Source: Corythucha ciliata (Eukaryota; Arthropoda; Insecta; Hemiptera; Tingidae). From it: a DNA stretch of 64,000 nt. The stretch spans positions 51,674,751 through 51,738,750 of the forward strand of contig CM075942.1 in NCBI GenBank assembly GCA_038030265.1, in the 5' to 3' direction. Numbering within the stretch: position 1 is the first letter of the stretch; the number at the start of each line of letters is the position of its first letter. Below are positions 36,155 through 48,300 of this stretch, piece after piece. The notes under the pieces are model-generated. The model did not search any database, was not told the origin of the DNA, and saw only the letters and a list, made by a program, of their open reading frames with translations. The translations under genes and the position numbers were made by a program.

Positions 36155-36960
36155 GCAACTTCGTAAAATTGAGAAGAAAACTAATCAAGAACGAACAAAC
36201 GGTGGAAAAAATCGCTAATTCACTGCTAAAATTGAGAAAAATCGTAATGCGCGGCTGAAATGAAGAAAAAGCTCTAAGTAGCTGCTAATACTGGGAAAAC
36301 CTGCTGCTATAATTCTGCTGTTTCTGGGAACAAATTCGTGGATAAAAGTGAAAAAATTGCTAATTTGACGCTGAAATAGAGAGAAACGTGAATTCGAAGC
36401 TAAAAATGAGAGAAAGCCAAAAATTGGACAAACCGCTAATTCACAGCAAGAATTTGAAGAAGAAGAACGCCGTGTGGCGTCACCTTTTCTCTGTTTATTC
36501 TTATAATTGTTCACGACGCGAAAATTAATTTAATTTCAGTCAGTCAGTCGGTATTTTTCCCCCAAGTAAATACTTTTTTGGGGAAATATAAATCGTTCAT
36601 CTTAAACGAATTCTTTATGAAGGAATTAGATCTTCCTCAAACGTTTATAAAATTGAGAAAACGCCAATCCATTATTACTGAAGGCAATTTTGCCTAAAAT
36701 TGAGTAAGAAAACTAGTTCATGAGTTAAATGGGGAAAAATTGCTAATTCAAAGCAAGAAAAACGGTAACTCGCGGTCATTTGCGCTAATTTGTGACTAAA
36801 AGTGAAAAAACCGCTGATTCCCGGCTATTGGTGTTCGTGAAGAAAAACGCTAACTTCAGCCTGAAATTGAGAAAAAGCGCTAACCCATTGCTAAAGTTGA
36901 GAAACTATCCAATAAGCGCTTTCTGGAGGCGACGAAATAGAGAAAAGATCATAATTTATC
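36155..36960 (+). repeat. Degenerate tandem repeats, AATTGAGAAAA-CGCTAATTC type
   Basis: About 30-40-bp words such as TGAGAAAAATCGCTAATTCA and GCTGAAATTGAGAAAAAGCG recur throughout at irregular spacing. The same family in the opposite sense fills 58.1-59.4 kb, and smaller patches occur near 1.3, 8.3 and 62.3 kb. Confidence 0.7.
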
Positions 36961-37162
36961 GCTATACGAAGAAACCATATTCCTTGTTTACTTATGAAAG
37001 GCCTCTTGGAGATTTGCGCCACGGGCCCAAGGGCGTAGGCCCACCACCGTTTGCTAGGAGAGAAAACGTTCCAAAAAATAAAATAAAAATGTAAACTTTA
37101 TTGATAAAAAAAAGCGTGCAAAATAAAAAGTATGATCTTCTGGTATCCTTAAAAATAATGGG

Positions 37163-40100
37163 CTAGTCGTAACCACCCTTAACGAGACTGTAGTTCTTGC
37201 AATCTCTGACATCCGCTTCCTCTAATTTGACACCTCTCTTCCTGCAAAGTTCTTCAAATATCTTCCATTCAGCCTGGGAGAGTTCATGACCAAAATTCAC
37301 CGGCTCTCGACCGGCCAAACAGGACGATATCAACTGCTCAGCGACCTGTCTGAATCGTTCCTCGTTATCTTTCGATGTCTGTAACATTAAAGCCCAATTG
37401 TAGAACATATGAGGCATCATTAAAAAACAAATTAATTACCTCTTCGTTTAAATCTATTTTCTTCACTTTCTCCTCCAAATCATTGGAATCGAAACCCATG
37501 GACTTTTTGCACATAATTTTCTCTTTCAGTTCATGCCGTCTTTTCCGTTCCTTGATCTATTGCAAACGTTAAACTATGAGAATTCGAAAAAACATGGTGA
37601 AACAATAAAGACAAACCTTTTCGTAAAGTAACCCAATATACGGATCATTCGGTTGTAGACTTGACGCTTTCGAGACATTTCGTAGGGCTTTCATGAAGTC
37701 ACCTAATTCGAGATGTGATTTTGCGAGGCTGGAAGTGACAAAGGATACAAATTAATAATGGATAAAGAGGGGGGAGTAAGAAGGATTTAAGGACGTACTG
37801 ATAGAAAAATTTGGAGCTTGATCGGGCCGCATCAGGGTCAACACTGGCGTATTCCTTGGCCGTTGTACAGGCATCTTTGTACTTTCCAAGACGATTGTAG
37901 CATGTCATCAGATTCATGTAGGTTTTCTGGAGAAGCTCCTTCATTTTTATTTCTTCCTCAGGACTGGTGATGACCGCGCCTTTGAGAAGTGTTTCGGCTT
38001 CTCGATATCTGGGAAGAAATGAAAACTTTAGAACCTTGCGAATGAAATTATTTTTTAATACACTTAATACATAACTACTTAATACTTAACTAATACATTA
38101 TTAGTTAATACACTTACTCACGCTCGGCAGACTTGATATTTCTTTTATTGAAAAAATTTTTGGCTAGTGTGTGTAACTTGGAAGCTTTTCGATACGCCAC
38201 TTCAAATTTGTGAACATCCTCTAGCTCTTCTTCAGCTTTACCCGCGCAACTACTAAAAACCTCGATTTGAACGAGTATCGTAGCATCTGAAAATAAAATT
38301 ATCGTGATCATCTTCTCGTGGCCTCCCCTCTCCCCTCACCGTCTTACCCGGCGGAATTCGAGGTGGAACACCTGATTTTCCGAAGGCGTACTTTGGTTGA
38401 ATCAAAAACTCCGATTTTTCGTCCACACTCATCGATTTAACGGCAATTTGAAACCCAGGGTACAACTCATTGGTACCCAAATTAAGTTGAATTGGTTTCT
38501 CTTGACGCAAATACGACGAGTCAAATGGGATTTCATTCATTTCAGTGTACGCATTGTAGTGAAGGTCGACGAGTCCTTTGGGGAATACTTGAGTCGTGCC
38601 ACTTTTCAATATCTTTAAAAAAAGGGGGCAGGGGTTAAACCACGTCAAAATAGTAACAATTTAAAAAATCAAAACACACCCTTTTCATAACACCGTTGTC
38701 GTCCGTCACGGGAGACATTTTTTTGACGAGCGACGCAAACGGCGTCGAGTTAGGATCGGTGTCATCGGTTTGTGGACCGATGCAACTCATGTTGACGTGT
38801 TCTTTGTACTGTTCAAAGTTGAAAGCCTCTTCAATGCTCAACTCCTGTTCGGACGACGGAGGTTCTTCGTCGGCGAGAGCCGAAAACTCCGTTTCGAAAC
38901 ACTGTGAACTGAATGATTGTTTGTATAAGGGAGGGTGAAGTGATATTAAGGATCTGCAGATCTGCAAGATTAACACCTCACATCTGCAGATTAACACCCC
39001 AAATCTTCAGATTAACACCTAAAATTCCGTAATTCAACGAAAATGGGACTACAATTGAAAAAGAAAGTTACACTAGACCAATAATAGGCACAACATTGCC
39101 GATCGTATTTTGATGAGACAATAATTATAAGCGACTCACTCGATCAATCAGTTTTGCTTAATTCGTTCAGACTTAAATTGCATGCAACAGCCAATCACAC
39201 CATTTACGAAGATTTGCCCCATTTTTAACCCCTCCTTGTCAATAGAACTGGCACTTCCCCCCGTAGCGTGCAGATCTGCAGATTCATAAAAGCCTGCAGA
39301 TCGACCTCTTAGTGTTAATTGTTCAGCCTCAAAATGCATAATAGAGTCAGTCATAGCATTTATGATGACTCGCCTAAATTTTGACCCTTCCTTGTCGATA
39401 AAACTGGCTCTTCCCCTGTAGCGTGCAGATTCATAAAAGCCTGCAGATCGGCCTCTTATAGCGTTCCCCATTTCCACAAAATTCTGCATTTGGGCAGTTC
39501 ATTTCCACCCGTCTTCACTGAATTAAATCATATGTTAGTGGAGAAGACGGGTGGAAATGAACAGCCCCGTTGCAGAATTTTGTGCAAATGGGGAACGCTA
39601 TTAGTGTTAATTGTTCAGCCTCAAAATGCCTAACAGACAGACCCTTTCCAAAGTTCAGAGCCTTGGCTCTGGCATGGCAAAGGTGGCTGGGCAGTGGGCA
39701 CCCGAGACAGAAAAATAGGCGGGAACTGGAGAGTCAATACTTGGAAGGTACTGGGCATAGTGAGGAAGCCACTAAGCCAGTGATGGTGAGTGATCAGGTA
39801 GGCCCAATGTTTTGAAATTTCGGGGGTTTAACGTGGGCCCACAATTTAGCTGGGGAGGGGGGTGTTGTGGGGTCGGCGGATATTCAGACAGCTACTTCAA
39901 TATGTACTAAGCCCCCAGGCCATCCTGATATCATTCAACAACACTTCTCCCTGAAAGAGGCTCGATTTGATCGAGGCTGTGAGCTCGATTTGACAGCTTC
40001 AAACATCTCTTTTGTAAATCACCTAAAGCCTGAAATTAGAGCTCCCCCCCCTTCCTGTCAAAGGGAGCGTTTTACCACCCTCGTGTCATGGAAATAGGAG

Positions 40101-40347
40101 GCACGGTGTACAACACCAAAATTTTGGGGCGGAGGGCAGAAACTCGTATACTCGTAACTTTTTCTCGCTGCTCGAACCCGAACTCCAAGAAAGCTTCGAA
40201 CGTTTTTAAAAAGAGTGATGCAACATCGTTCATCGGATCTAGTGCACGACTCAAAATTCATAGCAAAAATAAAGCTCACCCGCCAGACAATCCGTTTGAC
40301 AACAGCGACCGCAATTCACGTTCCCAGTCAATGCTCGCTTCTTCCAT
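37163..40347 (-). CDS. FKBP6/shutdown-like co-chaperone, paralog 1
   Basis: Eight exons on the minus strand: 40280-40347, 38680-38908, 38348-38612, 38118-38286, 37799-38008, 37617-37728, 37440-37556 and 37163-37378, giving 461 aa. An FKBP-type isomerase domain (about residues 100-195) has PFDSSYLRQEKPIQL, MSVDEKSEFLIQPKYAFG and GVPPRIPPG. TPR helices follow (FFNKRNIKSAEREYREAETL, KTYMNLMTCYNRLGKYKDAC, LAKSHLELGDFMKAL). Some pocket residues of active FKBPs are replaced (YAFG for YAYG, no Trp), as in the FKBP6 group, so it is probably a binding module. Known role of FKBP6/shutdown: an Hsp90-linked co-chaperone for loading piRNAs into Piwi proteins. An AATAAA signal lies on the minus strand at 37102-37097. 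Intron 1 (1371 bp) holds a 147-bp tandem repeat and a MITE. The family is sure; the subfamily is likely. Confidence 0.85.
38950..39640 (-). repeat. 147-bp tandem repeat in FKBP intron 1
   Basis: Two units carrying GTAGCGTGCAGAT, ATAAAAGCCTGCAGATCG and GTGTTAATTGTTCAGCCTCA lie in tandem. The repeated words start at 39312 and 39604. Subtracting the 145 bp added by the MITE insertion gives an original period of 147 bp. Confidence 0.75.
39459..39600. mobile_element. 142-bp MITE with TTA target duplication
   Basis: The two halves are inverted copies over about 60 bp (TAGCGTTCCCCATTT ... AAATGGGGAACGCTA). TTA lies at 39456-39458 and 39601-39603. The sister unit of the tandem repeat shows the unoccupied site CCTCTTAGTG at 39305-39314, so the duplication is TTA. 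A three-base T-A-rich target fits Harbinger-like elements. Confidence 0.9.
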
Positions 40348-40651
40348 TGTACTGCTATTGAAGTATTAACTAGATGAGAGTAAAATACACCTTCTGTTTT
40401 TACAATTTCAACGCGAAATAAGCCACTGAAAAGTGAATAATGGAAGAATGGAACCCACGCTATAAGACAACCTCAAGCATACCTACCATGTGTCTACTTA
40501 TCAGGTTCCTCCCTGTTATCTTATCGCCGTTCCCATCTCAGGGCGCCTATTTAAATGTTCCTCGCACTTAAAATAATAAAAAACAAATTAATTCAAAGTG
40601 TTGGAAAGTGTTAAATATTATATCCCAAGTGAAGTAACACAAACGGAGAAA
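40348..40651. promoter_or_regulatory. Shared 304-bp divergent promoter region of the two FKBP paralogs
   Basis: The start codons at 40347 (minus) and 40652 (plus) are separated by 304 bp. CTATTTAAATG at about 40548 is a TATA-like word about 100 bp before the plus-strand ATG. No obvious mirror symmetry is seen. A bidirectional promoter is inferred from spacing. Confidence 0.45.
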
Positions 40652-43600
40652 ATGGGAGACAATGGTACACAGCAGGAGCAGGAACGGGTTTCGATGCGCA
40701 TCAAGGAGATCCCGGCCAGGTAATTTCAGCGTTGAATTTCAGCCAAACTAATCGGGTAATCGGTCCTAACACGTTTAATTTGGGCTTAAAATGGTACGAC
40801 GATGTATTTTGGTTGAATTCCACCGGTTGTCATCGGTATCCTTCGCTGTGCGAGTGAATTTTAGTCCTACGAGGAATTAATTTTTACTGGTTTTTGGCAA
40901 AAGTTTCCTCCCCCTCACCATTTTAATTGGGTGGATACTTGAGTAACGTGTCATTGCAATGTCTATAGATTATCTATGTTGGGGGATGCACACATTTGGT
41001 GTTGTCCATTCGAGAATGTCGCTGGGGTGTTCAATTCTTGGAGTTTGGGGAGGGTTCATGAGGCTCTCAAGCGACGCAATAAGCGTTGACTACGGGGAAG
41101 AATTCATAGAATTCGTCTTTTACGAGACCAGTGAGATGCTGAAGCCCCCCTCCCTCCTCTCTAATTGTAGCACAATCAACAGTTGCCAAAGGGATTAGAG
41201 GGAGAGTAAAGAGAATGACTGCATGCTCTCATTGGGTGCGGACTCCGTGTAGTCCCTCGCACAGCACAACCCACAATTTCTGTTGCAAAGCTAATAGCGT
41301 CCGAGGCTAGCACTACGGAATTTTTGACTCAATGGACCCTAAAATCAGATGAAACGTGCGCCAATTTAAGGGCGTATGGGGTATGGCGCGAACCGGCTGC
41401 ATTCGTAAATAAGCAAGTTGGCCGAGGGACTCATGAACCGCGTCCGGCCAAAATCATAACACTTAACACATAGCCCAACTCAAAAGTCGCGTCAAAATCT
41501 CATCTCAGGGTTAAAATGAGTCTGTGAGCCATAAGTGATAATAAGCCAAATTCGTGAAATTGTTATTTTGGAATAATTCAAACCGACAAAAATGGTTTTT
41601 GAAAAGTCAAACCCGCAAAATTTGCGTTTCAAAGACGCCAAACCCGAAAAATTGGGGTTTGTCAAAGAGCCAAATTTGTGAAATTTTTTTTGGAAGAACA
41701 AAATCTGTGAGATTTGGATTTGAAGACCCCAAATTTTTAAAATTTGGATTTCATTTATCCAAATTTGTGAAATAGGTTCCGAAAGAGCTAAACCCGCGAG
41801 ATGTGGCTTACGGAAGAGCCTAACAATCGTATTGTTAAACAGCCAAACATCATAAATTGCATTTTTGTGGGGTTTAGTGCGAAAAGATCGGCGAAATTGT
41901 TTTTCCTGAGAGGTAAGAGCCAAACCCGTGGAAAGAGCGAAAATACGTAAAAAATTGGGGTTTGAAAGCGCCAGAATCGAAAATGACGTTGTGGATTCTA
42001 AAAAAACCAAAACCTGCAAAATTTGGATTGTATTTTGAAGGACCCAAACCCACGAAATATGGTTTTTGGAAGTGCAAAACTGCCTAAAATTGAGACTTGA
42101 ACGAGGTGAATCCTTAAAATTGTGGTTTCAGTGGAAGGAAAAGTGTGAAACTGGGTGGTAAGATCCAAAATTGCCATACATGGGTTCTGAATTGACTCAA
42201 ATGTTTCAAGTAATTTTGTTTTTTTTTTAAGGAAACAATTAGTTTTCCGAACTAGCCAAACTTGCAAAACCGATTTTAGAAAGTGAAAAATAAATAAAAC
42301 TTGGCTTTTGAAAGAGTGAAAATACTCAAAATTGGGTTTGAAATAGCAAAAATTCGTGGAATGTAGTTTTGAAAGAGCCAAATCCGTGACATTCGAATAT
42401 GGAAGCGCGAAAATCCGCGTCGACATTGTGATTTGATGGGCCGAACTTACGACGTTTGGTTTTTCGAACGAGCTGAATTAGTTTTTTGAATTAACGTGGA
42501 ATTTTGGTTTTCGAAAAACGTAAACCACCCAGACATTGGTTTCAGTTAGCCAAATCTAAGAAGTTTGGTTTCGAAGGAGCGGATTTCCGTAGAATTGGTG
42601 TTGAATAAAGGACCCAAACCCACCGCGAAATTTTGTTTTGAAAGAGCGAAATTATGGTTGAAAATAGCCTAAATCGCGTTCTTTGGCGTTTGAAACAGAC
42701 ATGGATCAGATAGTGAGCCAAAATGTCTGAGTTTTCAGCCGAATGCTCCGGATTCTCGGGACGAATTTCATGATTTTTTCGTAAAGTGAACCCACGGTTG
42801 GGTGTGGGGTATTCTCCGACTGGTTCTGCACCTGGTAATTTTAATTACGGCGTCTTTCCAGTAGCCGCGGGATGTGAGCAAAATTATTACAGTGGGAAGT
42901 TTGCTTTGTGTGTAAAGAGGAAAAACACTGTTGTCGAAGTTTCATCATCCTAGCGTCGGCATCGGAGATTTGACACCCCTTTTATAGTTACGCTAGTTGT
43001 TCATACTGGGAACTGAGAAAATGACCTGAAAATTTGTGATAGTGACCATCCACGGGTGAGCTCGTTTCGTAGGTGGGGGGGGGGGTCCATAACCTCAAAA
43101 CTCCTGTCACTTGGTTCCTACCGTGCCTGTCATGCATAGGTCATATTATACGATGAATTTGATGAACTTTGAGTTTTCGGTAGGGGCGTCGCGTCGCCCC
43201 TCTCCTCCACAACTACAATCCACCCCTGTTCGGAATCACCTTGAAGTCAACCTCACTGATGGAAGGATGTATGTTTTTTTGTTATTTTCTCATATAGTTC
43301 GCTCTGTTACGAGTCAGAGTTTTCAATACCGGCCGACGACGAACTTTTTTCATTTAAACCTCAGAAAACTGTCGAGGAAACCTTTGATTTCGACCGTTTC
43401 AAGGAATACGTCAACTTGAATTGTCTGGAACCTCAAGTAGACGACTTCGATCCAGCCACCACTCCGTTTGTATCGCTCAGAAAAAAAATGATTCCCGTGA
43501 CTGAAGACTGTGGTGTTATGAAACGGGTGTGTGGGTTGTTTTGTTTCTGTTTGAATCTCGTTTAATAATCGCAATATTTCACCCTTTTTTAGATTGTAAA

Positions 43601-45025
43601 AGAAGGGACCAGCCAAATATTTCCCGAAGGTCTTGTCGACATTCACTATAACTCATACCTCGAAATGGTTGAAATCCCTTTCGACTCCTCCTACTTGCGA
43701 CAGGAGACACCGATCCAACTTCGGTTAAACGAGTGTCAAACCTACCTGGGATTCCAATTCGCCCTCGAATCCATGTCCGTTGGTGAGAAATCGGATTTTT
43801 TGATCGAACCGAAGTACGCGTTCGGCGAAATTGGAGTGCCTCCGCGAATCCCACCAAGTTAGACCCAATCCCTCCCCCGCCCCCTCCAAAATATTTTGTT
43901 TCCTTACAGTTAATTTTTGTTTTTTCAGACGCTACAATTCTCGTTCAAATTGAGGTTTTTAAAAGTCGCCCCGTTAAAACCGAAGATGAAAAGGAAGAAA
44001 TGGACGACCTTCACAAATTTGAAGTTGCCTACGAAATGGCTATATCGGCGACACTTGCAGCTAAGAATCTCTACAGTAGACAAGACTACAGAGGGGCAGT
44101 TTTTGAGTAATTACGCTGGAAATAAGCCTGTCTGATCTATTCTCTAAACACAATTATTCTTAGGTATCGAACGGCTGTTAAACTTATCCAAGGTGCCAGC
44201 CTTACTAGCGACGAAGAAGAGAAACAATTTAAAGAACTTTTGAGGAAAACTTATGTCAATCTAATGACGTGCTACAATAGGCTTGGAATGTCTAAAAGCG
44301 TCTGTGTCGCGGCTCAATCTTTGAAGGATGCTACCGGTGAAGGCGACGAAACCCCAAAGTTTTTCTACCAGTGGGCTTCTTTTTTTTCTTTTTTGTTACT
44401 TACTCAAACTTCTATTTTGTGGTCACGAGCGTGTGGTTATCCCTTAGACTCGCAAAAGCCCAACTGGAACTGACTAACTTTCAGAAAGCGTTTGAGTACG
44501 CTTCGAAAGCGTACTCCCTACAACCGAAAGACCCCGTTATTCGAGCGCTCCGCGAAAAAGTAGAAGTTTTACTCACTTTTTTATTGATTGTTTATTATTT
44601 ATTTATGATTGTCCCTTACAAGATCAAGGAGCAACAAAGGCGGCACAAACTCGACGAAAAAATCATGTACGGTAAGGCACTTGGCTTGGACGTCGCCGAC
44701 TTGTTGACCAATAAAGACGCTAACGTAAGAATGTACCCCTGACCCTCAGGATTCAGGCTATATTATAATCTGTTAAATTTGTATTCGGTAGATGACGAAG
44801 GAAGACGTAAATCAGTTCAGAGAAAGTGCGGAGCAACTTATATCGTCCTCTTTGACTAGTGGACAGCCGCTCATACGCCAAGGTGTTACCGACAGGGAAT
44901 GGGAGATAGTGAAAGAGGTTTGTCAAAAGAAAGGCGTCAAACTCGTGGAAGAGTTCATTAGCGGCCATAAAAAGTACCGATTGGTTAACGGCAAAGTTGG
45001 CACAGTTACCAGAAGATTAACTTAA
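40652..45025 (+). CDS. FKBP6/shutdown-like co-chaperone, paralog 2
   Basis: Eight exons: 40652-40719, 43298-43526, 43593-43857, 43929-44106, 44164-44370, 44448-44559, 44623-44724 and 44792-45025, giving 464 aa. Exons 1, 2, 3 and 6 have the same lengths as in paralog 1 (68, 229, 265 and 112 bp) and all intron phases agree, which supports exon 1 even though its sequence (MGDNGTQQEQERVSMRIKEI) has diverged. The FKBP domain shows VDIHYNSYLE, PFDSSYLRQETPIQLRL, MSVGEKSDFLIEPKYAFG and GVPPRIPPNATILVQIE. TPR helices include KTYVNLMTCYNRLGMSKSVC and LAKAQLELTNFQKAFEYASK. Intron 1 (2578 bp) is filled with degenerate AAAGAGCCAAACCCGCGAAA words. The role is as for paralog 1. Whether the pair divides tasks or tissues cannot be told from sequence. 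Confidence 0.85.
41520..42690 (-). repeat. Degenerate tandem repeats, AAATTTCGCGGGTTTGGCTC type, in FKBP intron 1
   Basis: Irregular ~30-40-bp words such as GAGCCAAACCCGCGAAATTT run through the intron, on the strand opposite to the copies at 46-47 and 53-54.7 kb. They are diverged, which creates chance open frames on the minus strand. Confidence 0.7.
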
Positions 45026-45364
45026 GAAAAGGGTGATTATAAGCTTGCTTCGCAATTTTTTACAATTTTTTTTGTGACATCAATACATTGTTATCTTGTT
45101 GAGCTTTGAGACTGGTTCTTCTCGCCCAGCATGACAAATTAGCCAAAATTTAGGATCTCATTTCCTGGAACTCCTGGAAGAATTATTGTTAGCGCGTAAA
45201 ACGCTCCCCTCCACTAGGGAGGTTGCTGAACGCAAACCAACCGGAACAGCAGGTGGTTGCTATCACTGCAGCTGATAACTTTTGGAGGGACTTAAGGGTA
45301 AGGGCTTTTGGGGACTTGGAAGGGCTTGATAACTTATTTCATTTTATCCAGTAAAATACAAATC

Positions 45365-48300
45365 ATGTGCACTGAGGCTACAAAAACGGGAAAATTACAG
45401 GTGAGTCATCCTATACCTACTTCGATTGTGGTGGAGTAAAAAGTTCTGATTTCTTGTCCGGTGGCTCAGTTGATATTCGGTCCGATGTTCTCTGGTAAAA
45501 CTTCCGAATTGATGCGTCGCATCAGGCGTTATCAATTGTGCAACTATAAATGTTTGATCATTCGCTACGCCAAGGACACGAGGTACACGGCTGACGAGAA
45601 ACTGGCGACAACTCACGACGGCCGGGCCATGAAGGCGGTGAGCGGATTGAGTCTCCGCAGTTTGGGCGATGTTCCTTTTGAGAGCGACATCGTTGGAATT
45701 GACGAAGGACAATTTGTACGTATACATTTTGTTTGCAGTAGGTAATTTTCAACTCCATAATACCGTGGTGTTGGTGCAGGGGTCCTCTCCGTTCGACCAT
45801 GTTCAAGCGGTTGTCAACAGAGTTGCCAGATTGGGCTATAAACTGCCTTTTCGGCTGATTCCGGAGATTAATTATTGTCGGCTTAACGCCTAAAAGTTTT
45901 CGGAAAAGCGCTAAACAGTGATTCGGGTATCTTTAAATCAACTTTGTAAGGGTTCAATTGGGGGGGGGGAAGTATTGAGATGAATGTGGAATTTCGTGGG
46001 GTTGTTTCTTCCAAAAACCCATTTGTCGAGCTTGAATCTTCCATGAAACAAACCAGTCTTGCTTGTTTAGGGCTAAGGGAAAGGGAAAAAGCCATTTGCC
46101 TAGGATTTCCTTCTGAATAGAACCGTTTTTGCAGGTTTGGCTCATCAAAAAACCAATTACGGGGCTAGTCATTGAAAAAACTAATTTTGTGGGTTCAGGT
46201 AAAAACCACATTCGCGAAGTTGGATCATCAAAAATAAATTTTGAGGGGTTTAAACCTCTCCAAGAAACCAATTTTTCGGGGCTGGCTCTTGAACAAAATC
46301 AAATTTCGTGGATTCGGTAATTCCAAAAAAAAAAAAAATTACGAGGCTTTGACTCTTCAAAATGATGATAATTGGCAAGCTGCAGCGTTATGGTCTCTCA
46401 CAGCCGGCGTCACTGCTGCTTGAATGACTGAATCATTCCTCAGTGGTAGGCAGCAGACGGTGCGGGTAGAGTGTGTACGCGGGTTGGTGATCTGTCGCTA
46501 CAGGCGTTCCCCAGCGATCCGTCTTGAGCCCTATATTGTTTCTGGTTGCCATCAATGACCTGCCGCAGTTCCTCGATCAGCGTGGATTGTGGATTCTTCT
46601 CTTGTGTTATACGCCGATGATACCGTGGTGATGATTAGTGACCGTTAGATTTCTATGGTGTTGCCGCAGCAAGGGCTATAGAAGATTGCCTGAAAGACTG
46701 GTGCGCCAAAAATGGCTCAATAATTAATGAAAGTTGGACGAATACGATGCTTTTGGACTATATGACTTACGTGGTTTCGGAATCATGAAAAATTCAAATT
46801 CTTAGGCTTGTTCGAGCAGAGAGAGGAATGAACAAAGCCAAACCTCAATCAGGGCCATTGTTTCTCGAAACTCTAGGCGTTTCTCCTGATCGGTAAACGA
46901 CGCCGTGGGTTTTGATCTTCAAAAAACAAATTTAGTGACGATTAGACACCCAAAAGTGCAATTTCGTAAAGCTCAGACTGTAAAACTCTGAATGTAACGT
47001 GTTTAGATGTTTCAGAAGTCAATTTCGTGACTTTAGTCATTCGAAAAACTAATTTCGCGGGTTTGGCTCTTCAAACGACCGATTTCTTGGTGTTGGTACC
47101 ATCTCCATATGTCTTCTATGTCAAATTCTTCAAATTTTGCGAGTTTGTATCTTCAACGAACCAATTTCACTGGGTTTAGTCACTAAAGAAATCAGTTCAG
47201 CAGGTATGGTGCTTTTAAAAATCAATTTCGTGGTTTTGGCATTCTCGAAAATCAAAAAGTAATTTCACGGTGTTTAGTCACTGAAAAATCCAATTTCGCG
47301 GGGTTTAGTCGTTGGAAAAACGAATTTCGCTTGTTAAACGGTTTAAAAAATCGATTTCGTGGACTTGGCTCTTCGAAAAACCAAGTTCGAAGGTTTGGCT
47401 CTACAAAGAATCTCTCCAAAAAATAGTACATTGTATACCTAGGAGCTAAAGTGCATCATTTCGAGACGAGAGAGAGAGGTCACCAATGGGTTTTCGGGGC
47501 AAGAGCTTGTGCGAAAATGACTGCACCGCCGAGCAGCGCGATTTTTAGGCTTTATGATGGGACTCAACCTTGCGGTTTGTTTCACGGAGCATCTGATGAC
47601 TCTGGTAGCCACTGCCTTCGTGGTCGCCAATGGAACCAATGTTCTGTCTCGCATTGTCTAGAGCTGGGCAGAGTTTTCATTCCAACCCCTACAGTGACTG
47701 TTCTGACGGAGGTCACGGTCGTACGTAAGCCGTCTGCCGTCGTGACTCGACAGCGCGTTGCGTTGCTAGTACGGGGCTGTGCAGACGGGAATCATACTGC
47801 CTACGGTGGGACTATGCGTAGGCTGAAGGCTACTGTCTGAACAGAACATAATTGCGATAATTCGCTCTTTAAGCTTGAAATAGGCCTCCCTTTGGGCAAT
47901 CCACTTACAGTTTAGCTCTGAATAATAACAAAAAAATCTTAGGAGTGTGTGAATTGGCTATTTAGACGCACTCATTACACGTTAACGGGATCTCCGATCA
48001 TTTACATGGCGAAAGTCTGCTCGAGAAGCAGATTGGGCTTGTGAATAAACCACGTGGGATGATCAGAATGGTTGCGAAGGGGCCATTGAATGGCTGTAAG
48101 AGATGTTTCAGAGGTTACTCCCGGATCTATGATGACCCCCCCCCCCCCATAGTGCCTTAACGAATAGAGCTCGTCAGACCTTCTTCCACGCAGTTTTGGA
48201 GCTCAAACGGCAAACTTCAAAATCCCCCCCCCCCCAATGTCATAACAATACATAATTATATCATCAATCGATGATCAAGCCCCTCATTACGCTTATTATA

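Noticed and set aside
43111..43267. First exon of FKBP paralog 2 at 43111-43267
   Set aside because: It is open and has a possible donor, but the exon at 40652-40719 matches paralog 1 in length (68 bp) and phase and lies at the shared divergent promoter.
45775..45893. An extra TK1 exon after 45715
   Set aside because: TK1 homology goes directly from DEGQF to FPDTVEF at 48313, both in phase 0. The intervening frame has no kinase-like residues.
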